17,500 bases of DNA from Chrysomallon squamiferum (Eukaryota > Mollusca > Gastropoda > Neomphalida > Peltospiridae), in assembly GCA_012295275.1 (NCBI GenBank), contig CM022673.1:4671105-4688604 (forward strand). Reading direction: 5' to 3'. How positions within the stretch are numbered: position 1 is the stretch's first letter; every line of letters begins with the position of its first letter. The notes below the pieces were generated by a model. That model made no database searches, was not told the DNA's origin, and saw nothing but the letters and a program-made list of their open reading frames with translations. A program made the position numbers and the translations under genes. This document shows, piece by piece, positions 7,844 through 16,236 of this stretch.

Positions 7844-8008
7844 ATGACGTCTCTTTCGGTAAATCACCACCAGGTGGAGTCGTCCTGGTGTGCTGACCTC
7901 TTAGAAAAAATAAAAGAAAACAAAAAAAGAAGAGATTTTAATATTACCCATAAAATTGAAGTGCCTCCTTACATTACTGTAATAATATCTGTATCTCAGT
8001 GTAATTGA
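7844..8008 (+). CDS. Possible small ORF or first exon, 54 codons
   Basis: A NAGNAG acceptor, 'tttctttgtcagcag', ends at 7795. An ATG at 7844 opens a 54-codon frame to a TGA at 8006-8008. It begins MTSLSVNHHQVESSWCADLL, then a charged part (EKIKENKKRRDFN), then a hydrophobic end (PPYITVIISVSQCN). The first 20 codons lie in locally GC-richer sequence. An in-frame stop at 7826 fixes the ATG as the first possible start. Two donors fall inside the frame, 'tcg|gtaaat' at 7859 and 'cag|gtggag' at 7874, so the real product may be only a short first exon. No family is recognised. It could be a leader exon, a microprotein or chance. Confidence 0.25.
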   Translation: MTSLSVNHHQVESSWCADLLEKIKENKKRRDFNITHKIEVPPYITVIISVSQCN

Positions 8009-8245
8009 AATATCAGAAGGAAGTGGTTATGTCCCTTTTAAGACTCTTTAAAATTGGAGTCTTCTTTTTGAAATAATCTCTTAAATTTAATGCAGATTTC
8101 AAAGTGATTTTTGACCCACTTCAGTTTTGAATTGATTTTCATAAATCTCTGTCAATAGACATGCATGTAGTTTGTCAATGCATGATTACATAGGTGTACA
8201 TGCATGCAATAATGCAGGTTTGTGTTTATCATACATGTAAGAAAA
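8009..8245. other. Unassigned unique sequence
   Basis: Ordinary AT-rich DNA. Copies of 'atgcatg' at about 8162, 8179 and 8203 give a small cluster of palindromic ATGCAT words. No gene or mobile element is recognised. Confidence 0.5.
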
Positions 8246-8475
8246 CACAAAAGAAGGAATGAAATGTTTTATTCAGTTGGAATATCAGCTTATCTTTAAT
8301 CTCAAATTATATGTCATTATAAATATAGATAATGAAAACTGAAACCTGCACCCCATTTTTCATTAGCAGAAAGAAATCATTTATATGCACTGTCCCAAGG
8401 GCAGGAAAAAATATACCAAAGCATTTGATCAATGGACACTGACTGACCAAATGCTCAGACCACTAATGAGAAATA
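8246..8475 (-). mobile_element. Mollusc-type SINE, minus strand (copy 2)
   Basis: Read on the minus strand, 'atcaaatgctttggta' leads to 'cctgcccttgggacagtg', 'catataaatgatttct' and 'ctgctaatgaaaaatg'. Then come 'ggggtgcaggtttcag', a diverged AT-rich part and the 3' end 'aataaaacatttcattcc'. From memory this follows, in order, the molluscan SINE core 'ggcatataaaagatccct...gctaatggaaaaatgtagcgggttt' and its 'gttaaataaaaca' 3' end. The copy at 16985-17217 shares this core. The tRNA-derived head is not clear; the element may reach about 8510 or be 5'-truncated. No target-site duplication was established. Confidence 0.75.
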
Positions 8476-8607
8476 CTGTAAGATAGTAGCAAACTTTTCT
8501 GTAATTTGTTTTGGCCTGTTTATCAAGGACTCTAATTACAGATTCATTTGTATTCACTGTATGCAAACATGCATGCATATATATATTTTTTTTTGTTTCA
8601 CTATCTG

Positions 8608-8649
8608 AATTTCAATATGATATATAGATTTGACACAAAAATCAAATTT

Positions 8650-8692
<43 letters not shown>

Positions 8693-8764
8693 GAAGATTG
8701 CTCATAATAATAATTTGCATATTTATTAAAATCATATTGAAATTTAGATACAAAAATCAAATTT
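8608..8764. repeat. (AT)n tract framed by direct and inverted repeats
   Basis: 'aatttcaatatgat' at 8608-8621 has a perfect inverted partner at 8731-8744. 'acaaaaatcaaattt' at 8635-8649 recurs in direct orientation at 8750-8764. An (AT)n run of about 34 bp sits between them at about 8657-8690. The inverted arms could fold around the (AT)n tract. The mixture of direct and inverted copies suggests a small rearrangement or a worn-out MITE. Confidence 0.75.
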
Positions 8765-8834
8765 TCTATATTAGTCATAATCTTTTAGAAACAAAACAAA
8801 GCATAATTATCAGGATATAAGGAAGAATGTTTTT

Positions 8835-8856
8835 ATTGGCTGATTATCTGGCCAAT
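8835..8856. promoter_or_regulatory. Inverted CCAAT pair
   Basis: 'attggc' at 8835-8840 and 'gccaat' at 8851-8856 are perfect inverted copies 10 bp apart. Each contains the CCAAT pentamer recognised by NF-Y. No gene start is identified nearby, so function is unproven and chance is possible. Confidence 0.25.
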
Positions 8857-9566
8857 GAAATGCTTTGAATTCTGTAACATTTTTATCTGAACTGAAGCAA
8901 TAAAAAAAAACATAACAAGCTTTAATTGTTTGTGCTAATGAGATTTTGATGCATGTTTTTGTATGCATGCCTTTGTGCACCTACCCGAAAATCTCTTCAT
9001 TTAATCAAACAGGACTTTTCTTTCAAATGACACAACTTCCTTCTGAACTTTTTATTTTCTTTGACCATTGACTAATGCACACACCCTTAGTATTAGTAGT
9101 TCAAAGTAAAACTGTTGAAAAGTTTTAGTTTGATGGTTTTTTTTTTTTTCATTTGTGAAATAATTTTAAAGGTTTTTTTTTGGAGCAGCATACAATAATA
9201 TAATTTTTTATTATTATTTTTTTGTTGTTGTTGCTGTTTAATTTTTAAAAATGTTTCAGCTGTAAAATAATTTAAAGGTACTTTGGTGCCAAAAAATTGT
9301 GGGGTTTTTTTGTTTTGTTTTTTTATTGCATAATACTTTTAAGGTTTTGCGGGTTTTTAATGTTTTTAATTTTTTTCATATATTTATGTGGATAAAGAGA
9401 GAGGAAACCTGATAATGATAGATGATGACTACTCATTTTTTATTAGCAGCAAATGATTTGTTTTATATACCTTTCCTAAAACAGGAAAATACAGACAACA
9501 GTCTTGATCCTTTGATCTGCTACAATTCAGTCCTGTACACCAAACAATGAGTTATAGTCTAGACTA
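8857..9566. other. Non-coding AT-rich DNA with T-runs
   Basis: No gene seen. 'aaataattttaaagg' near 9158 and 'aaataatttaaagg' near 9265 suggest a weak duplication about 108 bp apart. T-runs occur near 9139, 9172 and 9305. The stretch from 9400 to 9560 is ordinary unique sequence leading into the large AAT array. Confidence 0.5.
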
Positions 9567-10138
<572 letters not shown>

Positions 10139-10154
10139 TTTATATATATATATA

Positions 10155-10358
10155 ATTGATATAGAGAAGGAAGTGACTGCTATTGGTTCTCATGACGTAA
10201 CTTCTCACCTTACAACACTTTTTGTATTTACAATTGTGCATCCCATGGTGCAGAAAACACTTCTGTTTGTATGCAGTTCACTGTGTGCATTGATGTACAA
10301 GGTATATTCAGTGTCTGATAAACTTCTGTTTAGAGAACTTCCTAATCAAAGGTGACGT
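10155..10358 (+). CDS. Possible coding remnant
   Basis: A frame open from inside the (TA)n tract runs to a TGA at 10353-10355. It reads IDIEKEVTAIGSHDVTSH, then a hydrophobic middle and PMVQKTLLFVCSSLCALMYK, ending LLFRELPNQR. Residue use is mixed and not repeat-like. 'aag|gtatat' near 10301 could be a donor. There is no ATG at the front and no good acceptor. 'tgacgta' occurs at about 10193 and again at about 10353 and resembles a CREB/AP-1 type site. No family is recognised. A chance frame is at least as likely as an exon. Confidence 0.2.
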
Positions 10359-10480
10359 AATTGTTGTTGTGCAGATCAATTGTACTGAGTGCAGACAGGA
10401 CATTGAGGAAGAAGAGATAAGATTGTCGCTAAAATAATCATTATCTGTTTGAAAATCAGTATTCCTTTCAGTTCTAAATG
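10359..10480. other. Unassigned unique sequence
   Basis: Ordinary-complexity sequence between the possible coding remnant and the GT-rich array. Nothing recognised. Confidence 0.5.
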
Positions 10481-10778
10481 TGTGTGCACGAGTGTATGCG
10501 TGCATGCATATGAACGTCTACGGGTGTTTCTGTCTGTATAATGTTTGTGTGTACAAGTGAATGTCTGTCTGTATGTGTGTGTTTGTCTGTGTTTGTGTAC
10601 GAGGATGTGTGTTTTGATGCATGTGTTTGTGTGAGGATGTCTCTGTGTGTGTGTGTGTGTGTGTGTGAGTGTGTGTGTGTGGGTGTATGTGTGTGTTTAT
10701 TATTATGTGTCTGTACATATTTTTCAAAAATTATTCCTAATATATCTGAGTCTGTATTTGCATGCACACGTAAGTGTG

Positions 10779-10813
<35 letters not shown>

Positions 10814-10815
10814 AG
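10481..10815 (+). repeat. Degenerate (GT)n region with two pure cores
   Basis: GT/TG-rich sequence with CTGT and TTTG variants. Purer cores lie at about 10643-10695 and 10773-10813, separated by a unique insert at about 10700-10770. The Cys-Val frames on the plus strand and the Thr-His frames on the minus strand are by-products. Confidence 0.9.
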
Positions 10816-11175
10816 ATACATGTAAGATGTTAAGGACAGACTGCAGGTCAGTTGTCCAGGAACAGTCCTCTTTGGTTCTTCCATTATGCTTTTTCTCATT
10901 CCAACCTGAGTTTCATGACAGGTCTATCAAAGGTAGTGATTTGTACTTTCCAGCCTCTGGGTAGGCACACACACACACACACAAATAGTATTCTGTGTAA
11001 CTAATTGAATAGCGACTATATGTTTTCTTTTCTTAAATCATCTTTATACAAAAAAAAAAAGAAGAGAGAAATAACTATTAATAATAATAATATGAATTAC
11101 AGGATTTTGTTAAGCACAAATTCAGTGATTCAAGATTTGTTAAACATACAAATTAATTAACTAATTCATTAACTC
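10816..11175. other. Mostly unique DNA with a short (CA)n and A-run
   Basis: A 50-codon frame at about 10812-10964 (+) with mixed residues is continuous with the GT repeat and has no start or splice support, so no gene is called. (CA)n lies at 10966-10983, an A-run at about 11050 and a short (AAT)n near 11080. Confidence 0.5.
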
Positions 11176-11179
11176 TCCA

Positions 11180-11265
11180 GCAATTAACTGGAATTGAACC
11201 CACATCCCATCAATCATAAACCTACTGAAGCAGCCACATCTTACATCACTTCAACTTGCTGAAGC
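11180..11265 (-). mobile_element. Possible relic of a tRNA-derived SINE head
   Basis: On the minus strand 'gggttcaattcc' at about 11190-11203 matches the tRNA T-loop/box B consensus closely. Upstream, 'tggctgcttcagtagg' resembles box A. The two boxes are only about 20 nt apart, against about 32 in a normal tRNA, so a deletion or chance resemblance must be assumed. No acceptor-stem pairing or SINE body was found downstream. Confidence 0.3.
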
Positions 11266-11690
11266 AGCATAAATCTGCAATTCAAATCGTGCAAAAACAC
11301 TTGTGTCATTTCTTCAAGCTATTTTTTTTTTTTTTTTTATTATTTTCTACAAAACCTTGGCATAACCCCCAACCTAAAAATATCTTGTTTGAGAATTTTT
11401 AGTAAGAATTTGTTATTCTCCCTGTTATTTTTACAGAAATGTCCTTTCTTTGAAGTGTAAATGATACATGGGACAGGTAGAGCTTCAAAAAGCAGACAAG
11501 AAAAAATATACCTGTCATTATTGTGTGAGAATATGGTGCTCCAAAAAAATAGGTGTAGACGTACTTGCTGTTGATGGATGCTTTATTTCTGTTTTAATGA
11601 CAGACATGATGTGCGTCTGTCATGTGGACAAAATAAGTGTGACATGAGACACAATTAAACTTAACTGTTTAAAAATATCACAAGGAAATT
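11266..11690. other. Unique DNA with one strong hairpin
   Basis: No gene seen. A T-run lies at about 11322-11339. The clearest structure is a 9-bp perfect inverted repeat with a 9-nt loop at 11597-11623, listed separately. Confidence 0.5.
11597..11623. repeat. Perfect 9-bp hairpin
   Basis: 'atgacagac' at 11597-11605 pairs with 'gtctgtcat' at 11615-11623 around the loop 'atgatgtgc'. No T-run follows and no gene lies beside it. It may be a chance palindrome or part of a degraded element. Confidence 0.6.
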
Positions 11691-12218
11691 ATGGGACTTT
11701 TTTCCTTTTTTTTTTTTTTTTTAATGTGAATAAAAAAAGTCATAACATATGGGGGAAAAAAAAAAAAATTCATGGCACACTTTAAAAAAAAAAAATAATA
11801 ATAAGTATAATAATAAAAATAAAACAAAACTTTGTAAAAAAATAGCATGTCAAAAAATAATGTTTCAAATTTCAAAATAAAATAAATTCCAATTACATAA
11901 TAAAGAATTTTTTGAAAAGAAAATAAAAAGATTTTTATTTATGTATATATGAAAAATGGCCCACATGATTTAAAATATGTAGATTTTATTTCTGAAATAT
12001 GTTTACAGTGTGTCTATGTTTTGTTAGTTATAAATGGCATCAGTCAGTAACAAGCTCCAGAGTCATGTTTGCTATGTTTCCAACGTCAGACAACTATGCC
12101 AAACAGGAAATACATACAAAAATATTTCAAACACGAGGTTAAAGCCATCTGTCAGATAAGAACAGTTTTATCATTCTTTTGTTTCCTCTTTTTAAAATAA
12201 TGAAGTCACACAGATGTA
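11691..12218. other. Homopolymer-rich then unique AT-rich DNA
   Basis: T-run and A-runs lie at about 11705-11722, 11756-11768 and 11784-11796. From 11930 to 12218 the sequence is ordinary and unassigned. The minus-strand frame at 11678-11875 (poly-Phe, poly-Lys, Tyr) comes from the homopolymers. Confidence 0.6.
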
Positions 12219-12597
12219 ACCCACTGCTGTCATTCTACGGGGTTACTCTTACCAATTAATAGCCGTTTTTCTGCTTTTTTTCACCATGCAGACTATAAAG
12301 TTCTTCTGGCCTTCTCTGCACGTGTCAATACCTTAAACCAACTTAACAAGAAGAAAGACTCAGCCAGAGAGAATCATAAATTAAATCAAAGAGACGAAGA
12401 CCACTGCTTAACACCTTGGGGTTACTCCTACCAGTAAACAGCCTGTTTTCACCATGTAGACTGTAAAGTTCTTCTTGTCAGTGTGATGATGTATTAAACA
12501 ACGTTACTAGCATAAAAAGTAAAACTCATAAATTAAATCAAAGATATGAAGACCCACTGTTTAACTCCTTGGGGTTACTCCTACCAGATAGCAGCAG
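12219..12597 (+). repeat. Tandem repeat of 153-180 bp, two full units and part of a third
   Basis: 'ccactg' followed by 'ggggttactcctacca' recurs at 12221, 12401 and 12554. Units one and two also share 'cagcctgttttcaccatg', 'gactgtaaagttcttct', 'cataaattaaatcaaag' and 'gaagac' before the next unit. The third unit stops after 'ctaccagatagcag'. The ordered match over most of the unit shows tandem duplication. Copies differ by substitutions and a roughly 27-bp length change. I recognise no family. Confidence 0.85.
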
Positions 12598-12703
12598 TAG
12601 ATATTATATGATGGGATATTTTGTACACAATAAAAAAATGGTTACAGTTAGAAATAGCACTGTGAGTACAAGAAGGACAATTGTGAGTAATAAATGTATC
12701 ATA

Positions 12704-13013
12704 AGTTGAGTAATCCCTATTGAAAATTCTGAAATCCATAAAGCTCTGAAATGCCAAACTTTTTCCCTACTGCAGAAGTAGTGATATCTTACTGATAGTT
12801 ATACACACACAAACTTTATTTCAAGTACTGAAAATATTAAATTAAAAAATCCTGCAGACTGCTTGTATGATCTGTTTATGAAATACAAATGGAATTTATA
12901 TTTAGACTGAGATCCTATTTTCAGGCCATCTCCTTGTTTGGCAAAAGTCAAAACTTTTTGAAATCCAAAATACTTCTGGTGCCAAGTGTTACAGATAAAG
13001 CATTTTCAACCTG
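12704..13013. mobile_element. Tigger/pogo-like non-autonomous DNA transposon (MITE)
   Basis: The left end 'agttgagtaatccctatt' and the right end 'tttcaacctg' are inverted copies of the type seen in Tigger elements (CAGTTGAG...CTCAACTG form), with mutations. Inside, in order, come 'ctgaaatgccaaactttt', 'acacaaactttatttca', 'tatgaaatacaaatgga', 'tttagactgagatcc' and 'gaaatccaaaatacttctgg' then 'tgccaag'. From memory, the same words in the same order occur in a mammalian Tigger-derived element. A TA lies just left of the element at 12702-12703, as expected for Tc1/mariner insertion. No transposase frame is present, so it would need a partner in trans. The element is about 310 bp and looks internally deleted. 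Confidence 0.65.
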
Positions 13014-13183
13014 TGTAGAGTGAAAGCTTTAAAACAGGTTGTTTTTAAACTCTGTTTGCATCATTAAAAGATAATAATAAATTAATAAATTAATAAATAG
13101 ATAAATTACAAATAATTTAAAAAGAAATATGAGAATGTAGCTGATGTATTACAGATCAAAAGATCAATCCCTTTACAATTTGG
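13014..13183. other. Unassigned AT-rich sequence
   Basis: Flank of the transposon, with a short (AAT)/(TAAA) tract near 13070-13100. Nothing else recognised. Confidence 0.5.
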
Positions 13184-13423
13184 CTAATTTCCAACTCCAA
13201 CCAAAATCCCAAGACTCTCACACATTCTCCTTTTGGCAGTTTTTATTCTTGCCTGCAGCTCACAGTTGAGTTTTTTGTGTGTCTTTCTGTTTATTATCAC
13301 AACTCCTTCTGGTATATACATGTTCAACATGAATATAATAGATTCATTGTTGTTTATAAAATTTGGTTCCTTTCTCATGACGTCATTTATTAAACAAAAT
13401 AATATTAGCTTGACAACAAACAA
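13184..13423 (-). CDS. Possible coding remnant, uncertain
   Basis: An open frame of 79 codons with mixed residues. Its C-terminal half is the most protein-like part: IPEGVVIINRKTHKKLN, then CELQARIKTAKRRMCESLG, then ILVGVGN and a stop. The basic 'ELQARIKTAKRRM' segment resembles the linker of non-LTR retrotransposon ORF2 proteins in style only. The upstream half is Ile/Phe/Asn-rich and looks like AT-rich background. No reverse transcriptase motif, splice pair or poly(A) tail supports it. An overlapping plus-strand frame (13233-13442) is the shadow. Confidence 0.2.
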   Translation of the reverse strand: MFVVKLILFCLINDVMRKEPNFINNNESIIFMLNMYIPEGVVIINRKTHKKLNCELQARIKTAKRRMCESLGILVGVGN

Positions 13424-13608
13424 TTACCAAACATTGAACTGAAGTGTCATTAAACAAATATGTATTAATTACATGTATTGAATGAATGCCCTTTGAATGG
13501 TGCTGTTTATATTTTGAATATAATTGTCGTGTACGATATTACAACTACAAATTCGTGTATAAAATGCATACAGACATACAAGCATATACATATGAAAATG
13601 CATGTTAA

Positions 13609-13610
<2 letters not shown>

Positions 13611-13669
<59 letters not shown>
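13611..13669 (+). repeat. Pure (CA)29 microsatellite
   Basis: About 59 bp of uninterrupted CA, followed by 'tatacata'. The Thr-His and Cys-Val frames across it are artefacts. It is long and pure, so it is likely polymorphic. Confidence 0.97.
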
Positions 13670-13675
<6 letters not shown>

Positions 13676-13882
13676 TAGTAACTTTGTGAAAAAAGATTAT
13701 ACTATGAACTATTTTCAGTACAAATACACACATACATCCATACTTTGCATCCAAATGTGTTTGTGTATATCACAAACACATACATCATCATTTTTCTTCT
13801 TCATATTACAAAGCTACTTAATATATACTAGTAGCCACAGTACTTGAAATATAAAAGATACAAATGGTACCAGGAAATAAAA
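13670..13882. other. Unassigned sequence downstream of the minus-strand exon
   Basis: Ordinary AT-rich DNA with CATA and CACA words. If the exon at 13891-14129 is real, this is its 3' flank or 3' UTR. Confidence 0.5.
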
Positions 13883-13888
13883 TTTATT
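13883..13888 (-). promoter_or_regulatory. Poly(A) signal AATAAA
   Basis: On the minus strand AATAAA lies 2 nt beyond the TAG stop of the exon at 13891-14129, in 'tagttaataaattttatt'. A signal this close would give a very short 3' UTR. AATAAA is common in AT-rich DNA, so the support is modest. Confidence 0.4.
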
Positions 13889-13890
13889 AA

Positions 13891-14129
13891 CTAACAAAAA
13901 ACCTTCCTTGATAAGCTTTGTCGATTGAGGACGATCTTATGTGCGGGCAGCTCGTTAAATGGGTTAACTACGGTATATCGCTGTCCAATGGAAACACCGA
14001 AGCTCTCAATGAAATCCCCACTTCCTAGTTGGAAGTCAGGCCCGGGTGCATGAACTATTTTTAATAACGTCCACATTAATTCGTTCAAACGCTTGATGCA
14101 AGTCAGTTGTTTCAAATAGTGTTGTTCTT
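13891..14129 (-). CDS. Probable C-terminal coding exon of an unidentified gene
   Basis: This is the strongest coding signal in the window. The minus-strand frame is open from an acceptor-like 'ttacccacaag' at about 14130 to a TAG at 13891-13893, about 79 codons. It begins EEQHYLKQLTCIKRLNELM, continues through IVHAPGPDFQLGSGDFIESF and VSIGQRYTVVNPFNELP, and ends HKIVLNRQSLSRKVFC. Residues are fully mixed with Trp, Cys, Pro, Gly and His present. Local GC is clearly higher than in the flanks, and the codons show no repeat structure. The only in-frame Met is internal, so this is an exon or a fragment and not a whole gene. The acceptor has a poor pyrimidine tract. I do not recognise the family. 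It could be a host gene's last exon, a processed pseudogene piece or a transposon ORF fragment. Confidence 0.5.
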
Positions 14130-14633
14130 CTTGTGGGTAAATATATATTTATATATTTTTATTCTTTAATCATAAGTACATGTGTTTTTTTTTAAAAATC
14201 TATTCATAGTATTGATTTTCTAGATAAAATGAGACATTCAGGATAATTAAATAAATTAGTAAAAACTGTATAAGGTACAAAATGATATTTTATTAAAATA
14301 TGGAAGAAAAAATAATTAATGATATTTGAAAACATAATTTTTTTTTTCTTTATATAATTTTATTTTACTGTCATTTTTAGTTAAATAATAGATGAATACC
14401 AAAATAATTATTAACAGAAACATATTGAATCCTGACACATTGGTAATTTCTAAACATTATTTCATTGTGCATAAATTCAGACATGATAATGAAATAGTTT
14501 TCACAAATATGCTATGACTACAAAAATAAGTATGTGGAAATAAAGAAGTAATTATTCAGAGGTTAAGTGAATATAGGCTTAGACATCTCCTGTTGATGTT
14601 GTTAAATTTTTATACATCCTCCAAAAAAGTAAT
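14130..14633. other. AT-rich non-coding DNA, likely intron of the exon above
   Basis: AT-rich sequence with T-runs near 14186 and 14339. No exon, repeat array or mobile element recognised. If the exon at 13891-14129 is real, this is the upstream intron on the minus strand. Confidence 0.5.
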
Positions 14634-14870
14634 TTTCTCTCTCTCTCTGTATGTATGTGCGTGCATGTGTCTGTCTGTCTGTCTTTCTGTATGTACATAT
14701 AAGCAGCAAAACCTTTAGTAGTCCTTTTTCATAGAGAATGAAATTTTTGTTTATACACAGATTACAGAGAATTAGCTTTGCTTGAAACTCATATAAAAAA
14801 ATGTAATATATGTATTCAAATGTATACTGATATGTGAGTATGTATGTATATAGAGAGAGTAGATACATTT
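14634..14870. repeat. Short (CT)n / (GTAT)n / (CTGT)n microsatellites
   Basis: (CT)n at about 14636-14648, GTAT and CTGT tetranucleotides at about 14649-14696 and (GTAT)/(GA) at about 14834-14860, with unique sequence between. The minus-strand frame 14602-14868 overlaps these and is not supported as a gene. Confidence 0.8.
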
Positions 14871-15010
14871 ATATGTTTGGATGCTTATGGTGCTTGGTTA
14901 TGTATTTGCAGAAATCCACTTTTAATAACATTACTTTTCTGATTTTCACTATTTAGTTTAAACATTAATCTTTTAAAAAGGAGGAACAAAAATTAAAAAT
15001 GTGTAAGAAA
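14871..15010. other. Unassigned sequence
   Basis: Ordinary AT-rich DNA, nothing recognised. Confidence 0.5.
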
Positions 15011-15011
15011 A

Positions 15012-15083
15012 TACTACTACTACTACTACTACTAACAAAATACTACTACTACTACTACTGCTAATAATAATAATAATAATAAC
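15012..15083 (+). repeat. (TAC)n duplicated block followed by (AAT)n
   Basis: Two blocks of about seven TAC/ACT triplets (15013-15034 and 15040-15059) are separated by 'aacaaaa', then followed by (AAT)n at 15063-15081. The two TAC blocks, each starting 'aaaatactactac', look like one locally duplicated unit of about 27 bp. Confidence 0.9.
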
Positions 15084-15555
15084 CTGCTGAAACATAATAT
15101 GAAAGACAGGTGCCATTACATAATTATTTTTACAAATAAACTTTAACCTTGCTTTTCAAAAATAATACTAAGGAATGGCCAGCAAAGTCAATGACTCTTC
15201 CAACATTTTACAGTTCAAATACTTAAAAAAATAATAAATATTTATAACTACAACCTGTCTGAAATATACTGCAGACGTTTTGTAACCAAAAAGTTGTTGG
15301 AAAATGGCATCAAATTTGTGGACTAAAATTGATTAATAAAACAGAAGAACTGACAGTAAATTTCTTACAGACAACCAGTCAAATGTTTACACCCTTAACA
15401 ACAAATTTGACGGAGAGCACAAAAAAGGTTTACTAGTTGTATTTTTTTTTTTTTTTTTTATGGATAAAATTTTACATACCTCATGTAAATAAGCCAGATT
15501 AATTACATTAATTAGAATCATATTTCTGATTAGCCTCCGTCATTTTGGGGAAGAA
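15084..15555. other. Unique AT-rich DNA with a spaced inverted repeat
   Basis: No gene seen. 'tcaaatttgt' at 15310-15319 has a perfect inverted partner 'acaaatttga' at 15401-15410, 81 bp apart. A T-run lies at about 15442-15459. The inverted repeat may be chance because its core is itself a palindrome. Confidence 0.5.
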
Positions 15556-15559
15556 TGTC

Positions 15560-15790
15560 TTATGTATCGTTTATTTAGTTATTTATTTTTAAAATTTCTA
15601 TATATATATATTTTTTTTAAATTATTTATTTAGTTTGAAATATATTTATTTATTTATACATCTGTGTTTAACATTTTTGTAAATGTATCTTTAAAAAGGT
15701 ATTTATTTAATTTTGGTAACGTTTATTTATCTGTTTGATCATTTATTTATTTATTTATTCATTTAATGAATGAATTAATTATTTGTTTGA
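15560..15790 (-). repeat. Degenerate (TTTA)n domain
   Basis: TTTA and ATTT tetranucleotides with T-runs and a (TA)n tract at about 15599-15610. On the minus strand it is TAAA, the same unit as the 1-kb array at 4181-5195 but in opposite orientation. The two arrays may derive from tails of elements inserted in opposite directions. Confidence 0.85.
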
Positions 15791-16236
15791 ATCTATTTAT
15801 TATTCTCTGTCATATCACATCGTTCAGCAGATAAATTATACGTATTAAATTATACATATCATTATTTAAATAATAATAAATTTTCTTCATTCTTTAAACA
15901 GGACGTTTCATTTATATACATGATTTACATATTATTAACTGATGAGTCAAAAATTTCACCAGCCATTTAACTGGTCCACATTCTTTTCCAGGGATGGAAA
16001 ATGGTGTGTGGGTACACAAGGGGGATGGCATTCCTCTACATTTTAATTTCCATTTTAGGTCCAGTATATCTCTAGTAGTGTAGAGCCAAAGACCTTTATT
16101 TGCAAGCCTTCTGGTAATTAAAATTATTTTGTTTATTTTTCTGTAATCATTCTACCTTATTTTTTACTCAGTGTTCATAAAGAATGCCTATTAAGATACC
16201 TAATCAAAAATGAAAAACATAATCATTTTTTTTCAG
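15791..16236. other. Unassigned unique sequence
   Basis: The stretch 15940-16110 has higher complexity ('ccagggatggaaaatgg', 'acaagggggatggcattcc') without a supported frame. 'ctgatgagtc' at about 15940 recalls a hammerhead core but lacks the required partner. The end, 'cattttttttcag' at 16236, is a strong acceptor-like sequence. Confidence 0.5.

Noticed and set aside
8420-8455. 'agcatttg...caaatgct' 8-bp inverted repeat
   Set aside because: It lies inside the minus-strand SINE, and its left part matches the family sequence. It is more likely coincidental than a separate element.
10474-10964. Thr-His and Cys-Val frames over the GT-rich region
   Set aside because: Dinucleotide repeat translation. 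The mixed tails of about 30-50 codons have no start or splice support.
11180-11265. A functional tRNA gene on the minus strand
   Set aside because: Box B is good but box A spacing is too short and no acceptor or anticodon stems pair. At most a SINE-head relic.
15936-15965. 'ctgatgagtc', a hammerhead ribozyme-like core
   Set aside because: The matching GAAA element and closing stems are absent within a workable distance on either strand.
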